Assembly (NCBI GenBank): GCA_032164245.1
Contig: JAVMKO010000001.1
Location: 82,209,892-82,273,891, forward strand
DNA from: Sternotherus odoratus
Taxonomy: Eukaryota > Chordata > Testudines > Kinosternidae
Direction: 5' to 3'
Length of the DNA: 64,000 bases
Below, one piece after another: positions 44,383 through 56,543 of the stretch. The notes below the pieces were generated by a model, which was not told where the DNA came from, did not search any database, and worked only from the letters and a program-made list of their open reading frames with translations. A program made the translations under genes and the position numbers. Every line of letters starts with the position of its first letter. Position 1 is the first letter of the stretch.

Positions 44383-45588
44383 CAATCAATGAAGGGTCAG
44401 TGTATTCTAGAGGTGAGGCCATCTATAGATTTGAGCAAAGTCTGGTCCTGAACTTTGCATCTCATCTATATCAAAGTTCACTACCATTGCTGTTTGTGTA
44501 TTATATATAGTGCCACCAGCTGGTGCTATCTACCAACATTTACATTTTTGTTGTTTCTTACCCTGTAGTTGCCATTAAACTCACCAGATGGCAGAACAGT
44601 ATCTCTCCTCCAAGATTGTCCAACATTTCATCACAGTTAAATGCTCTGTCATCTGCGGCTACCCCCATTTGAAATTCTGCATTGAATGCAAGCTAGGCAT
44701 CCCTATCGAGGAGGTGCAGCCTTTATTTTCCAGCAAGTTATTTATCATATTTTCCATTTGGTGCCTCCAAAAAGGCTAGAATTGTCTGGACATATCCCTA
44801 CTTTTCTCCCTGTCCCTACTTAGAGCCTTCAAATACTGCCAAACATGCACCCTCTATGTTCGTCTATGTTACAGGCTGAGAGTCCTGTAGGAGGTAACAT
44901 AACTATTCTGGTTTAGGCATTCAGCAGTGGTTGACCCTAGGACCTTCAGCACTGAAAGCACGAGACTGTACTGCCTCAGTATGAGGACTTACTTTCATAG
45001 CTGGAAGCTGTAGCAGACCTGTTCATTTACATTACAGTAGTGCCAAAAGGCCCTGAGCTCCTTGAAACATTTCAAATTCAATGAATTGCCAATTTCTGAC
45101 CAACCCCCATCCTCCCCCACAATAGGGCAAGGTTGGATTTTTTTCTGACCAGCTCAGAGACGGCCCTTTCCCACAAAGAGCTCCCAAGGGAACCACATCC
45201 AAACCTATTTGTGGAAAAGAACCCCACCGGCCCTCACGCTGAGCAGAAGCATCCCTGACAGACACTGGGAGAAGGAAAACCCTCCCAACACACTATCACC
45301 GCAAACTGAGACCTTCAACCTCCTGGTAACTGAACAAACCCTGCGCTATAGAAGCAATCAGCCAGGTGGCTACTAACTTAGGGCTTGATCCAAAGGCTTG
45401 TGAAGTCAATGGAAAGACACTCATTGACTTCACTGAGTTTGGATCAGCTGCTTAGCTGGGAACCTCTACAAGATTTGGGGCCCAATTCTTATTTAAATAG
45501 AGGTACCCTTACCAGTGCTAGGGTGATCTCCTTTTCAAAATGCAAAAATGGGACATATGCCATTTAAATAAAATAGGGGCATTATCTG

Positions 45589-45589
<1 letters not shown>

Positions 45590-45620
<31 letters not shown>

Positions 45621-45626
45621 GATATA
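45590..45626 (+). repeat. (GATA)n microsatellite
   Basis: About eight GATA units followed by ATATAT. Confidence 0.95.
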
Positions 45627-46311
45627 TATGAAAGGGGCATTGTATATGTTCACATTTTATATTCTAGAATGTAATTAAGAATTAAATATCAATTTACCAA
45701 TGGGTCTTGTCCTTACTGGACTTTACTCTGTTGGACTGTTTTTCAAAAGTTTGTATTTTTTGCAGTAAAAAAGATACAGTTCTTTGGCAAATGAAAAACT
45801 AAAAAATTAAAACCAGCAGGTTCATTTCAATTTAAATGTGTACCTCCTATCGGAACTTGCAGATTCCAAGAGTTTGGCATTTGGTCCGACAAATCGGTAG
45901 AACTCAAGGAAAGTGAACCAGTAGTTTAGTTTTACTTGCAGTTCAGCTTTTACCAGATCCACAGGACCTGATTCTTTGATCCATCTATATCATCTTCATC
46001 AAGCCGAATACCCTCTCAACATAGGCATTAGAGCAAGATATGTTGAGTACAAATGAAACAATTTTTAAAAGGTGTTTCAAATTCTATTCAGCTGCAGGGC
46101 CTGCCTTGTCAAAGATATTCTTTCATTTTTGATCAGTGGTCATGCTGGTCTCTGTAATACAGCTAAGTATTGGTGCAATAATTGAAATTTCATTGTAAAG
46201 ATTGATTTGGGTGAACTTCAAGAAATCTGCCCAATTCAGGGTCTCTGCAACTTTGCACAAGTCTTCCCAGGTCAATGGGCAGTCTTTTTCTAGTGACAGT
46301 ACTTCACATTT

Positions 46312-47775
46312 TTAAAAGAGATTTGCATCTGACAAGTTAAGCCACTTTTCAAGATATCTTAGCGCTCTGTTGTAAACCCTAAGCAGATCATGTTCCATCT
46401 TTTTTGCATCAGGGTCTGTCATGTTTTCCAGACCCATATTCACCAAATAGTCAAATAATTGGTCTTCTTTCCTTCGCTGTAGTTTCTTTCTTAATGACAG
46501 CACCGCACGGTACAAACTAGTGATGGGCCCATCCTTGTTTTTCAAGTTTAAGAATGTTTTTTTGGAAAATTTGTAACACATTCTGCAGAAACAGCATGTA
46601 AAGCTCTGGAATGGATGTATCAGTTTGCTCACCAGTTTCATCTGCTATAAACTTACAGATAGTGTCGAAGCACTCTTCCTTTCCCAGTGACTGGAAATAA
46701 GAGTTGATCACTGGCCAGGACTTCAAAATCTTGCCTACTACTGGTACAAGGAAAAGCCTTTGAGTTGCTATGTGTCTTAGTAACGCTATCTCAACTATCT
46801 CAAGAAATTCAAAACTCTCCCTTAAGTTCTCTGTTCTTTTTGTTGACACTGAAAAGTGGTTGGAAATTTGAATGATCACAGGCTCCACATCATATTCCAG
46901 TTGATCACCAGCAACTTTTGCACAATTATGGGTTGTGTGTGCTGGGCAGTTGGCAGTTATGAGGCCACTGTTTTCTGTTTTAAGCAACTGATATACTAAA
47001 TGGTGTTTTCCATAATTCACGCTGGCACTGTCAGCACAATAGGCAGACATGAGGCATAAGTCAAGCCCGTTAGACTCTAGCACATTTTATTGTCTCTGAA
47101 ATTGCAATTGTTGTCTCATAGTGATCACTGTAAAAATCCAACAGATCTGTCTGAACGCCCTGTGTCGGTATAAAATACCACGGGGATTTGCTTAGTGTTT
47201 CATTTATTTGATGCGTCAGATAATACATGGGAAACATGCAGGGCTTCTTTAATTCATTTAGCATAAGCCCTATACTGTATGGAGCAAGTACATTTTCGGA
47301 TATGGCCACAGTTTTTGTGTGTCCACATGATATTTTTGTTGCCACTTCGGAATGGCGAAACATACTGCTAACTATCTTATTTGTGTGGTTTAAAAATGGT
47401 GATGTTGGTCCACTGCCAAAAATTTCTTTATCCGGTCTACATCATTTGCTTTCACAGCAAATGCAGTCATCAGTGTCTGCTTGGTATCAGAAACAATGTT
47501 GGCTTTGTGTTCATCTGACTTTGAATTATTCCTGTTACCGTTTTCACCTCCATGTCAATTCCAGACGCTTTTCTACATAAAGCACAAAAAACTGTAATTG
47601 AATCTTTTGGATTTTTCCAAAACCATGTGTATGATCTAATCCACTCCTTTCTTAATTTACACAGGCCCTTGCTTTTTTTTTTTATTTTGGTGAAGTTGTG
47701 GAGGTGAAGGGTCCTTTTTTTCTCTGAGTCCGATGTATCACTTTCAGTGCCCCTTCCACTTTTGGAGTCGGCCAT
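46312..47775 (-). pseudogene. hAT-type transposase pseudogene (KIAA1586/ZNF862-like)
   Basis: The N-terminal part (47,775-47,470) is acidic/basic with a zinc-finger-like WFWKNPKDSITVFCALCRKA. A second frame (47,363-47,070) has KISCGHTKTVAISENVLAPY, a third (47,083-46,517) has CADSASVNYGKHHLVYQLL and ANCPAHTTHNCAK, and the C-terminal part ends near 46,312. Together they resemble the transposase-derived KIAA1586/ZNF862-type proteins. At least two frameshifts separate the pieces. No evidence of domestication. Confidence 0.7.
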
Positions 47776-48289
47776 TTCACTTCAAAAAAGAAAACATTGA
47801 TTGGTCTGAAATTTAAATAATGATACTATTGTGCATGAATTATATTTTGTTTTCTGCCCCCAGCGCCAAAGCAGATTAATTCCAGCTGTTTGGGAACACA
47901 TGAGAATTGTAACAAGTCATATTATACTGGGATGATGAGTTGTGTCCTAGATTGACACATGGTGTAGCCAGTCATTCTGGGGCTGTATAAACATGTGAAT
48001 GAGGCGGTAGTGGTGGGGCTTTACACTACACTGTAGTTGCTATGGTTTGACTGTTGCTAAGCGGCAAATTTGGACTGTGTCAAGGGGAATCCGGGACAAA
48101 TGCTGCCCCAGGATCATTCAGCCCAGGACTGTGACTTGAGATTTACATTTCGGGGCTGTCCTGTTCAATTAGGGATGGGTGGTCACCCTACTTACAACAT
48201 TTTGGTTGTGTAAAGAGGCCTTCAAGTGCTTGGAATTCACCCTCACTTTCAGATCCCTTTGACAGACTGGTATAAAGGTGGCCTAAGAG

Positions 48290-49009
48290 TAGGGTTGCCA
48301 AGTGTCTAATCGCACAAACCCAAACGCCATTGCCCCCCCCATCCCCAAGGCCATGCCTCAACCCAGCCCATTCTCTCTGAAGCCCCCCTCCTCCCCCCCC
48401 CCCGGTGACTTCAGCCACCACTCCCATCACTCATTCTTCTCCACCCTCTTTTACTTTCACCGGGCTGGGGCAGGAGTGGGGGTGCGGGCTCTGGGCTTGG
48501 GGGTGGGGCTGAGGGGTTTGGAGTATGGGAGGGGGCTCTGGGCTGAGCCTGGGGCAGGGGGTGGGGTGTAGGAGGGGGTGTGGGCTCTGGTAAGGAGTTT
48601 GGGTGTGGGAAGGGGTGTGGGCTCTGGGAGGGAGTGTGAGTGTGGGAGGGGGCACGGGGTGTGGGCTCTGGGCTGGAACAGAGGGGTGGGATGTGGGAGG
48701 GAGCCAGAAGTCTTTATGCACTGCCCCCGCAGTTCCCATTGGCCTCAGTTCTCTGGCCAATGGGAACTGCAGAGTCAGCGCTCAAGACGGGGGCAGTGTG
48801 CGGAGACCCCCCCTCCCAGGGGCCACAGGTACATGCTGGTTGCTTCCAGGAATGGCGCGGGACCAGGTCAGGCAGGGATCCTGCCTTAGCCCTGTTGCCG
48901 TGCTGGACTTTTAGGACTTAAAATCTCCCAGTTTGGCATCAGTGGCCTCCAGGAATTAGAGCCCGATTCCGGGAGACTCCTGGTGAAACCAGAAGGGTTG
49001 GCAACCCTA
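48290..49009. mobile_element. hAT-like element with TAGGGTTGCCA ends
   Basis: Ends TAGGGTTGCCAAG and TTGGCAACCCTA, 720 bp. The flanks CCTAAGAG and TCTAAGTG match at 6 of 8 bases. The core is G-rich with repeated GTGTGGGCTCTGGG. A GCAGTTCCCATTGGC palindrome is near 48,729-48,772. Confidence 0.75.
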
Positions 49010-51441
49010 TCTAAGTGGAAACTAGAATCAGACCCTCTACATAAAAACAGTCATGACATGCCCATTAAACATGCTTTTTCCTGCAGCCCTTCCTTTTCCA
49101 CTTCTTTTCTACCCAGACTGTCTGCTACCAGGGTTGAAAATTTGCAGTGGCTTTAGAACAGCGAATGTTCCATTTTATGACTACTGTATTTCATAAGGAA
49201 AGTGGATTGTCCTTTTACTGGACTGAATATATTCCATAGCAGCAATTTTGTTTTCCCAAATAAAGTTATTAAAACATAAAGGGAAAGAGCTGCCCAATAT
49301 ACCACTTCCTAAGGTATCTTCCTATAGCTCTTTTTAAGAACAGCCTTTCGCACTCAGGTGACTAAATCAAATCTCAGTACGACGAATCTTCAGAAAATTC
49401 ACTGCACTTGAGGCAATAAAATGGGAGCGGGGGGGGGGGGGAGGGGAGAAATGAACGATGAACATCAGTGCAAACTCATCAGAATAAACTCAGAAATAGA
49501 CATTCGACATTTACATAATGCTGTCAGCTGCCACTACAGAGACAGGGATCTATTACCTCTGTTTATACGGCTGCTAACTTAATTTATAGCAATTTACTCT
49601 GTAAAAATAGACAGTAGCTGAACTGGCTGGAAAATAAAAACCCTTTTGCTGCACTGAAAATAAAATTGATAATGTGCATAATACCGTTCTGAAAGTAATT
49701 TGAATGGCCAACTAATACACAAGCAGAGTGAAACACATTTTTAATAAATCTCAGTTCAAGTTGCCAACTCGCATAGGAGCACTTATCAACAGAGAGACAA
49801 TATGGGCACATGGCACATACAATTAGTACAATTGGCTGGGCCAAATTTTGCTCACAGCTACATCCTTGGAGCCCTGTTGATTTCAGTGGGGTTGCACAGG
49901 TGTGAGAAAGAGCGGACGTTGGCATGATGGACTCACAGGTTGAAATTAGGCCACATTTTCACTGTCCAGCATGCGTGTGAGGGAATGTAAATTTGGCTTT
50001 GCGCAGAAGGAAGTTAGCAGATAACATTTCTGGATAGATGAATGAGGGGATGAAGCATGTAAGATTTTCTTGGCATATATTTTACATTTCTGGACCGCAA
50101 CCCTTCAAACGGCATTTTATTCCTTTTGTTAGGAAATCTGGTTCTCGTTCAGCAAAACATGCTTCACTTTAAAGAAGTCAGTGGGATTTAACCATGTGCC
50201 TAACGGTAAGCGCATGCTTAAGAACTTTGCTGCATAGGGATGTACCACTGAACTGGTTTGTGACTAAAAAAGGGTTCTCATTACAACAAAGAGTTGGGTC
50301 TTGGAATAAGGCAGAACATTTCCATGTTGCCGCGAAATTTTTTTTTTTGCAGAGGGAAAAGATGCTAAGTAGCACAGTGGGATACCTCAGCGACAATCTC
50401 TGCTCAGGAGAGGCCCTGAATTAGACTAGCAGGGAGTGAAGCAGTCAGGATTGGCAGTGCATTGGCAGACCAGTGTGGGAGCATCTGATGTAAACAGAAT
50501 TGGAGAGGCTGCAGCTCAGGACTGAGCGGCAAGAACAGAGCCAGAGAATTATATAAGAGGAATGGTAGGGGGCCTGCATATGAGAACTGAGGCACATCGG
50601 CTGAGGTAGGCCGGAGAAGTTGTCACAGTGATTGCCTGCTCTTTGCCTGCCTCTAGCTAGCACTATTTTACAATCACTTAAAGCTTTCAACATCTAAATG
50701 CATAAGAAATCCCTAATACATTTTGTGCCAGCAGTACTTCCTCCTTAAGCAAAGATTATTGACATTTTCTCCACATGACACACACGCTCTTCATTCATAA
50801 CTGACATGGAACTAAAGTCACCCATGCCAGGGTTGGCAGCCACAGTTTCCTTTTCCCTCAACAGGTGGAGGCTTCCTGTCCAATCTCCCACTGAGAAGCT
50901 GCCTGATTTTTTTTTTTTTTTGCATCTCATCCCTCATCACACGCAACTCTAGATGTTCTGAAACACCTACAGAATCCTACCTCCACACCCCAAGGGCAAC
51001 ATTCACAGCTCTGCCTTTGCAATCCTCTTCAGTACCACACATTTTGGGAACAGGTTCTAAAAGCTCAGCCACTGACATGACCAGAACGTTAAGGGGAAGA
51101 TTAGCATAGGCACTATTGGGAGTTAGGCACTTCACAAAATTCAGAGAGAGCAGGGTACCTAACTCTCTCAGGCTCCCTTGAAAACTTATGTTGCTTCAGG
51201 CACAGCTTTTGTTATTATACAGTTTGTTAGTAAAACAAAACATATTTTAAAACAAAAATGATAGCATGTTAAAAAGTAAATGTGATGCAGAACACACAGT
51301 TAGGAGCATTTTACCCTTCAGATTGCTGGCTATTAGATGACCATCCCTAGCCCTATCACTCCATTGTTGCTTGGCATCTTGTTTGTCTGTGCACAAGTTA
51401 TAGATCAAGTTTCATTTGACTTCAAAATGTCTTCATATACA
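49010..51441. other. Unassigned intergenic DNA
   Basis: No reading frame of note and no paired TIR or LTR ends seen. A G run is at 49,430-49,441. Confidence 0.5.
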
Positions 51442-51449
51442 CTCTAAGG

Positions 51450-51759
51450 CAGGGTTTGGCAACCTTTCAGAAGTGGTGTGCTGAGTCTTCATTTATTTAC
51501 TTTAATTTAAGGTTTTGCATACCAGTAATGCATTTTAATGTTTTTAGAAGGCCTTTTTCTATAAGCTTATAATATATACCTAAACTATTGTTGTACGTAA
51601 AGTAAATAAGGTTTTTTAAATGTTTAGGAAGCTTCATTTAAAATTAAATTAAAATACAGAGCTCCCAGACCAGTGGCCAGGACCCAGGCAGTGTGAGTGC
51701 CACTGAAAATCAGCTTGTGTGCCACCTTTTGCACTCGTGCCATAGGTTGCCTACCCTTG
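51450..51759 (-). mobile_element. hAT miniature element, family A copy 3
   Basis: Inverted copy of 37,483-37,788. The flanks CTCTAAGG and CTCTAAGA match at 7 of 8 bases. Confidence 0.88.
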
Positions 51760-51767
51760 CTCTAAGA

Positions 51768-52035
51768 CTTGGTCTACACTGGGGGGGAGTGGTCGACCCA
51801 AGATACGTAACTTCAGCTACATGAATAATGTAGCTGAAGTCAGCGCATCTTAGGCCGACTTACCTGCTGTCCTCACAGCGGCAGCGATCACAGCGGGCTC
51901 CCCCAGCGACTCTGCCTTGCGCCTTTTAGTGAGCTGGAGTTCCGGAGTCGACAGGAGTGCCTCTGGGAATTGATTTATCACATCTTAACAAGATAGATCG
52001 ATCACTACCCGCTGATCCGGCGGGTAGTGAAGATA
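51768..52035. mobile_element. Hairpin-rich miniature element
   Basis: Starts near CTTGGTCTACACTGGGG. Perfect 11-bp stems are at 51,810-51,820/51,830-51,840 (ACTTCAGCTAC) and 52,002-52,012/52,020-52,030 (TCACTACCCGC). The right TIR is not found. It directly follows the family A element. Confidence 0.5.
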
Positions 52036-52306
52036 TACTCTTATTGTTGTTCTTTTGAAATGCCTGACTGATTTAATTCTCTGCCCTCCATATCTCTGCC
52101 AAATACATCCTGCATATTTAGATGAAGATAAAGTTCATCCTACTTGTAAAGAACTGAAATTATATAAATACGCTGGGTTGGCTCCTCGGCCTCCTGCTCA
52201 GGTATGCAGTTGCACAGTGCAGTCTGGTACTGGCCTGGTGTGCCTGAGAACCTAAACCTTTATCTCAAGGAATAAAATTCAGAATATTAAGGGACTCTTT
52301 AGTGGT

Positions 52307-53037
52307 TGTAGCGGGGTGACCACCCGCTCCCCCCCTGAAAAGGGGCTGGGGTAGCCCCAGGGAGGGGTTTAAAACAGCCCAGGACAGGGGCTGTGGCTCT
52401 GAGCCTGAAAACTCCCAGGCTGATTGGGAGTTAGGCTCAGCTGGGTGGCCACACCCCAAACTCTCAGGCTGCATAAAAGCCTGGGAGGCAGAGAAGAGTA
52501 GTCAGTCAGTCTCCTCTGTAGTCGGAGGGAGACAGGGCCTGGCTGCAGGGAGCCATCAATAGAGTACCTGGATTGGGACAGGGCGTGGGCAAGGCAGCTG
52601 GGAGCCAGGGAGCCCAAGCTCTAAGGAGAGGGCCCCAGCTTGCTGAGCCTAGGGAAGGCCCGACCCACGGGTTACTGGGTTTACAAGGGGGCGGCCCTGG
52701 GCTGGTTAGGAGCAGCAGGCCAACCCCTTCTTGCCGGTGATGAGTAGCCATGAGACTGCAGTCCGCCCCAGTGAACTGAGGCAAGTGATGACAGGCAGTG
52801 GCCGGATCTGAGGGAAGTTGGGGATAGTGGGTGGTAGGTTCCCCAGGGAGGGGAGAGCCTAAGACCAGGGGGGTACTGCAGGGGTGCAGCACCCTCAGCA
52901 AGGGGCTCTGGGAGGGGCACGGGGCCAGAGTGGAGAAGCGGACGTCGGCCAGCAGAGGGCGCCCCGGGGTCTAAAAGAGCTGATTCCCCAGACGACCAGA
53001 CAGGGGCGCCGCCGGGTGAGTGGATGACATCGCTACA
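52307..53037 (+). mobile_element. Solo LTR, 731 bp, perfect TSD
   Basis: TGTAGCGGGG...CGCTACA with identical GTGGT flanks (52,302-52,306 and 53,038-53,042). Related to the next LTR along its length. Confidence 0.93.
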
Positions 53038-53071
53038 GTGGTATTAATTATTAAAAATAAAGGTGTCTGAG

Positions 53072-53945
53072 TGTGGCGGGGTGTCCACCCGCCCCCTACT
53101 GGAAGGGGCTTGGAAAAGCCCCCAAAGGGGTTTGAAATAGCCTGGGAGGCTAGCCTGCAAACTCCCAGGTTGATTGGGACTTGGGTTCAGCTGTGTGGCC
53201 ACGCCCCAAACACTCCCAGCCAGGATATAAGGGCTGGGAGACAGAGAAGCAGGGAGTCTTCTCTGTAAGCAGAGGGAGACAGGCCTGCTGCAGGAAGCCT
53301 TGAGGAAGGTACTAGGCTAGGTGCAGGGCTGGGGCTAGGCGGTAGGAGCTGGGGAAAGCTCTAGCCTGAGAGCCCCAGGCTGCAAGTGCAGGCAAGGGCC
53401 TAAAGTCAGTCTCCTCTGTAACCAGAGGGAGACAGGACCTGGCTGCACGGAGCCTGTGCCGGGGTACCCAGACTGGGACAGGGTGAGGGCAAGGCAACTG
53501 GGAGCCAGGGAGCCTTAGCTCTAGCGAGAAGGCCCCAGCTTACTGAGCCTAGAGAAGGCCTGACCCACGGGGTACTAGGGGTTGCCAGGGGGCAGCCCAG
53601 GGCTGGTGATAGCAGCAGCAGGTCAACCCCTTCTTGCCGGTGATGAGTAGCCATGAGACTGAAGTCCGCCCCAGTGAGCGGGGGCAAGTAGTGACTGACA
53701 GTGGCACAATCTGAGGCGAGTTGGGGATAGTGGGTGGTGGGTTCCCGGGTGGGGGAACCCTAAGACCAGGGGGGTACTGCAGGGGTGCAGCACCCTCAGC
53801 AAGGGGCTCCGGGGTCCGGGAGGGGCACGGAGCCAGAGTGGAGAAGCGGACGTCGGCCGGCAGAGGGCGCTCCGGGGTCAAAAAGAGCTAATTCCCGTGA
53901 CGACCAGACGGGGGCGCCGCCGGGTGAGTGACCGACCCCGTCACA
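53072..53945 (+). mobile_element. Solo LTR, 874 bp, perfect TSD, internal duplication
   Basis: TGTGGCGGGG...CCGTCACA with identical CTGAG flanks (53,067-53,071 and 53,946-53,950). It has an extra copy of an internal CTCTGTAANCAGAGGGAGACAGG segment (53,256 and 53,412), which explains most of the length difference from its neighbour. Confidence 0.93.
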
Positions 53946-53950
53946 CTGAG

Positions 53951-55134
53951 GAAGAAGCCATTTCTGTGACTTGATAAAGGATTTTACCGTCCCTGGATTT
54001 TTACCATTGAAATATAAAGAGCCTGAAAGTCTGTAAAGTTTCTTGTGTCTTGATAAGAACAGAAGAGTTTTAATCCACCACTCTGGAGTGACTCCCAGGT
54101 GAGTCCTACATGTCAAGACCAGGGAAGGCCTAGCTCTAGACATGCTCATTTCTGCCAGGATGCAGCTTCTTCCTCAGTGAAGCAGATCACTGGATTCTTC
54201 TCTGCTCTGCTGAACTGAAAAAAACCTCCTTTTTACTATCTCTGTCCTACTGTTTAATAATAGTGGCTGCATGTCTTTCCCTGTCATCTTCCAGTGACTA
54301 GAGAAACTGCTTCTGCAGGCAGTGGGAACTATACATTCTAACAGGTGCTCAAGGAGAGCTCCCGAGGAAAAAAATCTGTCCAAGTGGAGGTGATCTTCCC
54401 TCAGTCCTGCAGAAAAGCAGCTCTCATTTCTGCCAAATAATACACTTCGGTTTCTTTCTATTTTCCGTTAACACATCCCAGCCTCTCTTGGACATCCCAG
54501 CCTCTCTCGGTTCATTACGTGGATCCCAAACACCAAGCCGCATGCCTGAGAGAACTCTGCTTGCCCCCCACCCAGGCCTAAACCACTTCATTCCCTTGAA
54601 GGAGGCAGGAATTAACACACAAATAAATGCTGCCCTTAGATGTAAGCTGGCACCTTTCATCTGGGCAGAGACACAACCTGAATTAGTTCAAGGGACCATT
54701 CAGAGGCTCCTAGAAGGAGCCATAAGAACCCCCCTTCACAGCAATAATCCATTTTACTGAGCCCCCATAGCGAAATATACAGACTAACATTCTCTAACCC
54801 AGTCATGAGTCCAAACAGCCCAAGTCTCTTAGTCCCAAACAAGGTACCTGCTGGTCCCTGGTGCTTTGGCACAGCACAGGCTCTGAGGGGGAATCACAGC
54901 CTCTGTTGCATCACTTTGTGTCCATCGCCATGATGGTCAGGGCTCTTCTGCTGGTTCTAAGTTGCTTCTTCAGTCTGGCTGCAGCCACGCGCCCAGCCTG
55001 CTCCATAGGCTGATCCCTCCAACCTGGCCTGTTCCCCTTGCCCCACCTGAGGCCAGCCAATTGGCGCAGAACCAAACAGATGACCTAAAACCAATCCCTG
55101 ATCCCCATTTGGGCAGGGAAGTAGGTTGGTGGTG
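53951..55134. other. Unassigned intergenic DNA
   Basis: No exon or defined mobile-element ends seen. Confidence 0.5.
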
Positions 55135-55139
55135 GGGAG

Positions 55140-56538
55140 TGTGACATTACCTAGGGTACAATCTAGACTGTTGAACAGCTGTGTCCCCTCAATTCTCCAG
55201 CCTAGGGTGCCTTTTACACTGCTTTGTTTTGAGAGCAACCACTCCTGGCCTGTTCACCGCGCAGCCTCCAGCATGTAAATCTCTCCCAGCTATACTGTGT
55301 AAGTGCTATGGCCAGCCACTCTTGAATTACATGCAGCGGTTCTCAAAGTTTTCATTGCAGCAGCCCCTTTTGTGTTCCATGTGGGCCGCCGTGACCCATG
55401 TGTGTCCACCGAAGTGATTGTTTCCGCTTTCGGCGGTATTTCGGTGGACATGCTGTGCGCTTCAGAGTGTCCGCCAAAAATGGAAACAATCACTTGGACG
55501 GCTTTTTGGACGACTCTCTGAAGCGCATGTCATGTCCGCCGAAATGCCGCCGAAAGCGATCTATTCCGCGGCACTTCAGCGGCACAGGGAGCTCGTGACC
55601 CCCCGGGAATCGGCCTGCGACCCCCCACTTTAAGAACTGCTGCTGTACAGCAACACCAGCAAACTCCCAGTCCCAGGCTTGCCCCCAGAAATGTGCGTCT
55701 TGTACTGCCCGACCCCCTCCTGGACAACACAAGCTCAGACAAATTCCGCCATCTTATTAATAGAAAATGATAGGCACAAACCCTGTTATCTCAAAATGAA
55801 AGTTTCCCAAACACTTAAATCCAAGATAAAAAAAATGTATTAACTACAGAAAGAAAGATTTTAAGTGATTACAAGTAATGATGCATGAAAGTCAGAATTG
55901 GTTACAAGCAGATAAAAGGTAAAATTCAATTATTATCTAATTTAACGAGCTAAATGAATTCAATGGAAATATCTCTTTCACCACATGCTTCAGCAGTCTT
56001 ACTGGCTGGATTCACTTCAGCCCGGACCCCTTCCCCCAGTTTAGTGTTACTTTCCTTGTCCTTTAGGTGTTGTTGCCATGGGAAGAGAGAAAAGGAGGAG
56101 TAACTTGGGACATCTGTTCCCCTTTCCTCTTCCTTCAGAATCTTCTCCAGCTGGGGCTCAGGAGACTGAAAGTCTGTGTGGATGGGAATGTCCAGCTGTT
56201 TTTTTGCCAACATGTAAATTTCGTGCTCACACCCTTTTTCTTGCCAAAGAATGGCCACTCAACCAGATGGTGATCCAGTTGATTTCACGGACACCTGGCT
56301 GAGGCATCAGTTTGCCTTTTGTCTCTGAGGAACTGGTTGGTGGCTGCTTCTCCATATTTGAAATATGCCTTAGTAACATCATACTACATAATCTTATAAT
56401 TTTACATACAATGCTCCCACACATATTTTGCCAGGACAATAATGATCAGCGGATTATGAGCTTTCAAATAATACCTCACAAGGCATAATTTGTACACAAT
56501 TTATTATAGTCGTGAAAAAGGGGTTACAGACTGTCGCA
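55140..56538 (-). mobile_element. Solo LTR, about 1.1 kb plus a nested element
   Basis: Ends TGTGACATTACC and ACTGTCGCA. The flanks GGGAG (55,135-55,139) and GGGAA (56,539-56,543) match at 4 of 5 bases. The minus strand has AATAAA near 56,504. A 309-bp element is nested at 55,334-55,642. Confidence 0.7.
55334..55642. mobile_element. hAT-like miniature element nested in LTR
   Basis: CAGCGGTTCTCAAAG...CTTTAAGAACTGCTG. It contains an internal inverted repeat of GCGCTTCAGAG/CTCTGAAGCGC and of TCGGCGG-type segments. TSD not preserved. Confidence 0.75.
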
Positions 56539-56543
56539 GGGAA

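Larger units (their letters stand above)
45519..48190 (-). mobile_element. hAT-like element with broken transposase
   Basis: The ends TAGGGTGATC (45,519) and GGTCACCCTA (48,190) bracket a minus-strand transposase remnant. The TSD is not clear (ACCAGTGC versus CTTACAAC). It contains a (GATA)n tract at 45,590-45,626. Confidence 0.6.

Noticed and set aside
46312..47775. Domesticated hAT-derived host gene
   Set aside because: At least two frameshifts, no introns or promoter, and TIR-like ends still present; a decayed transposon is simpler.
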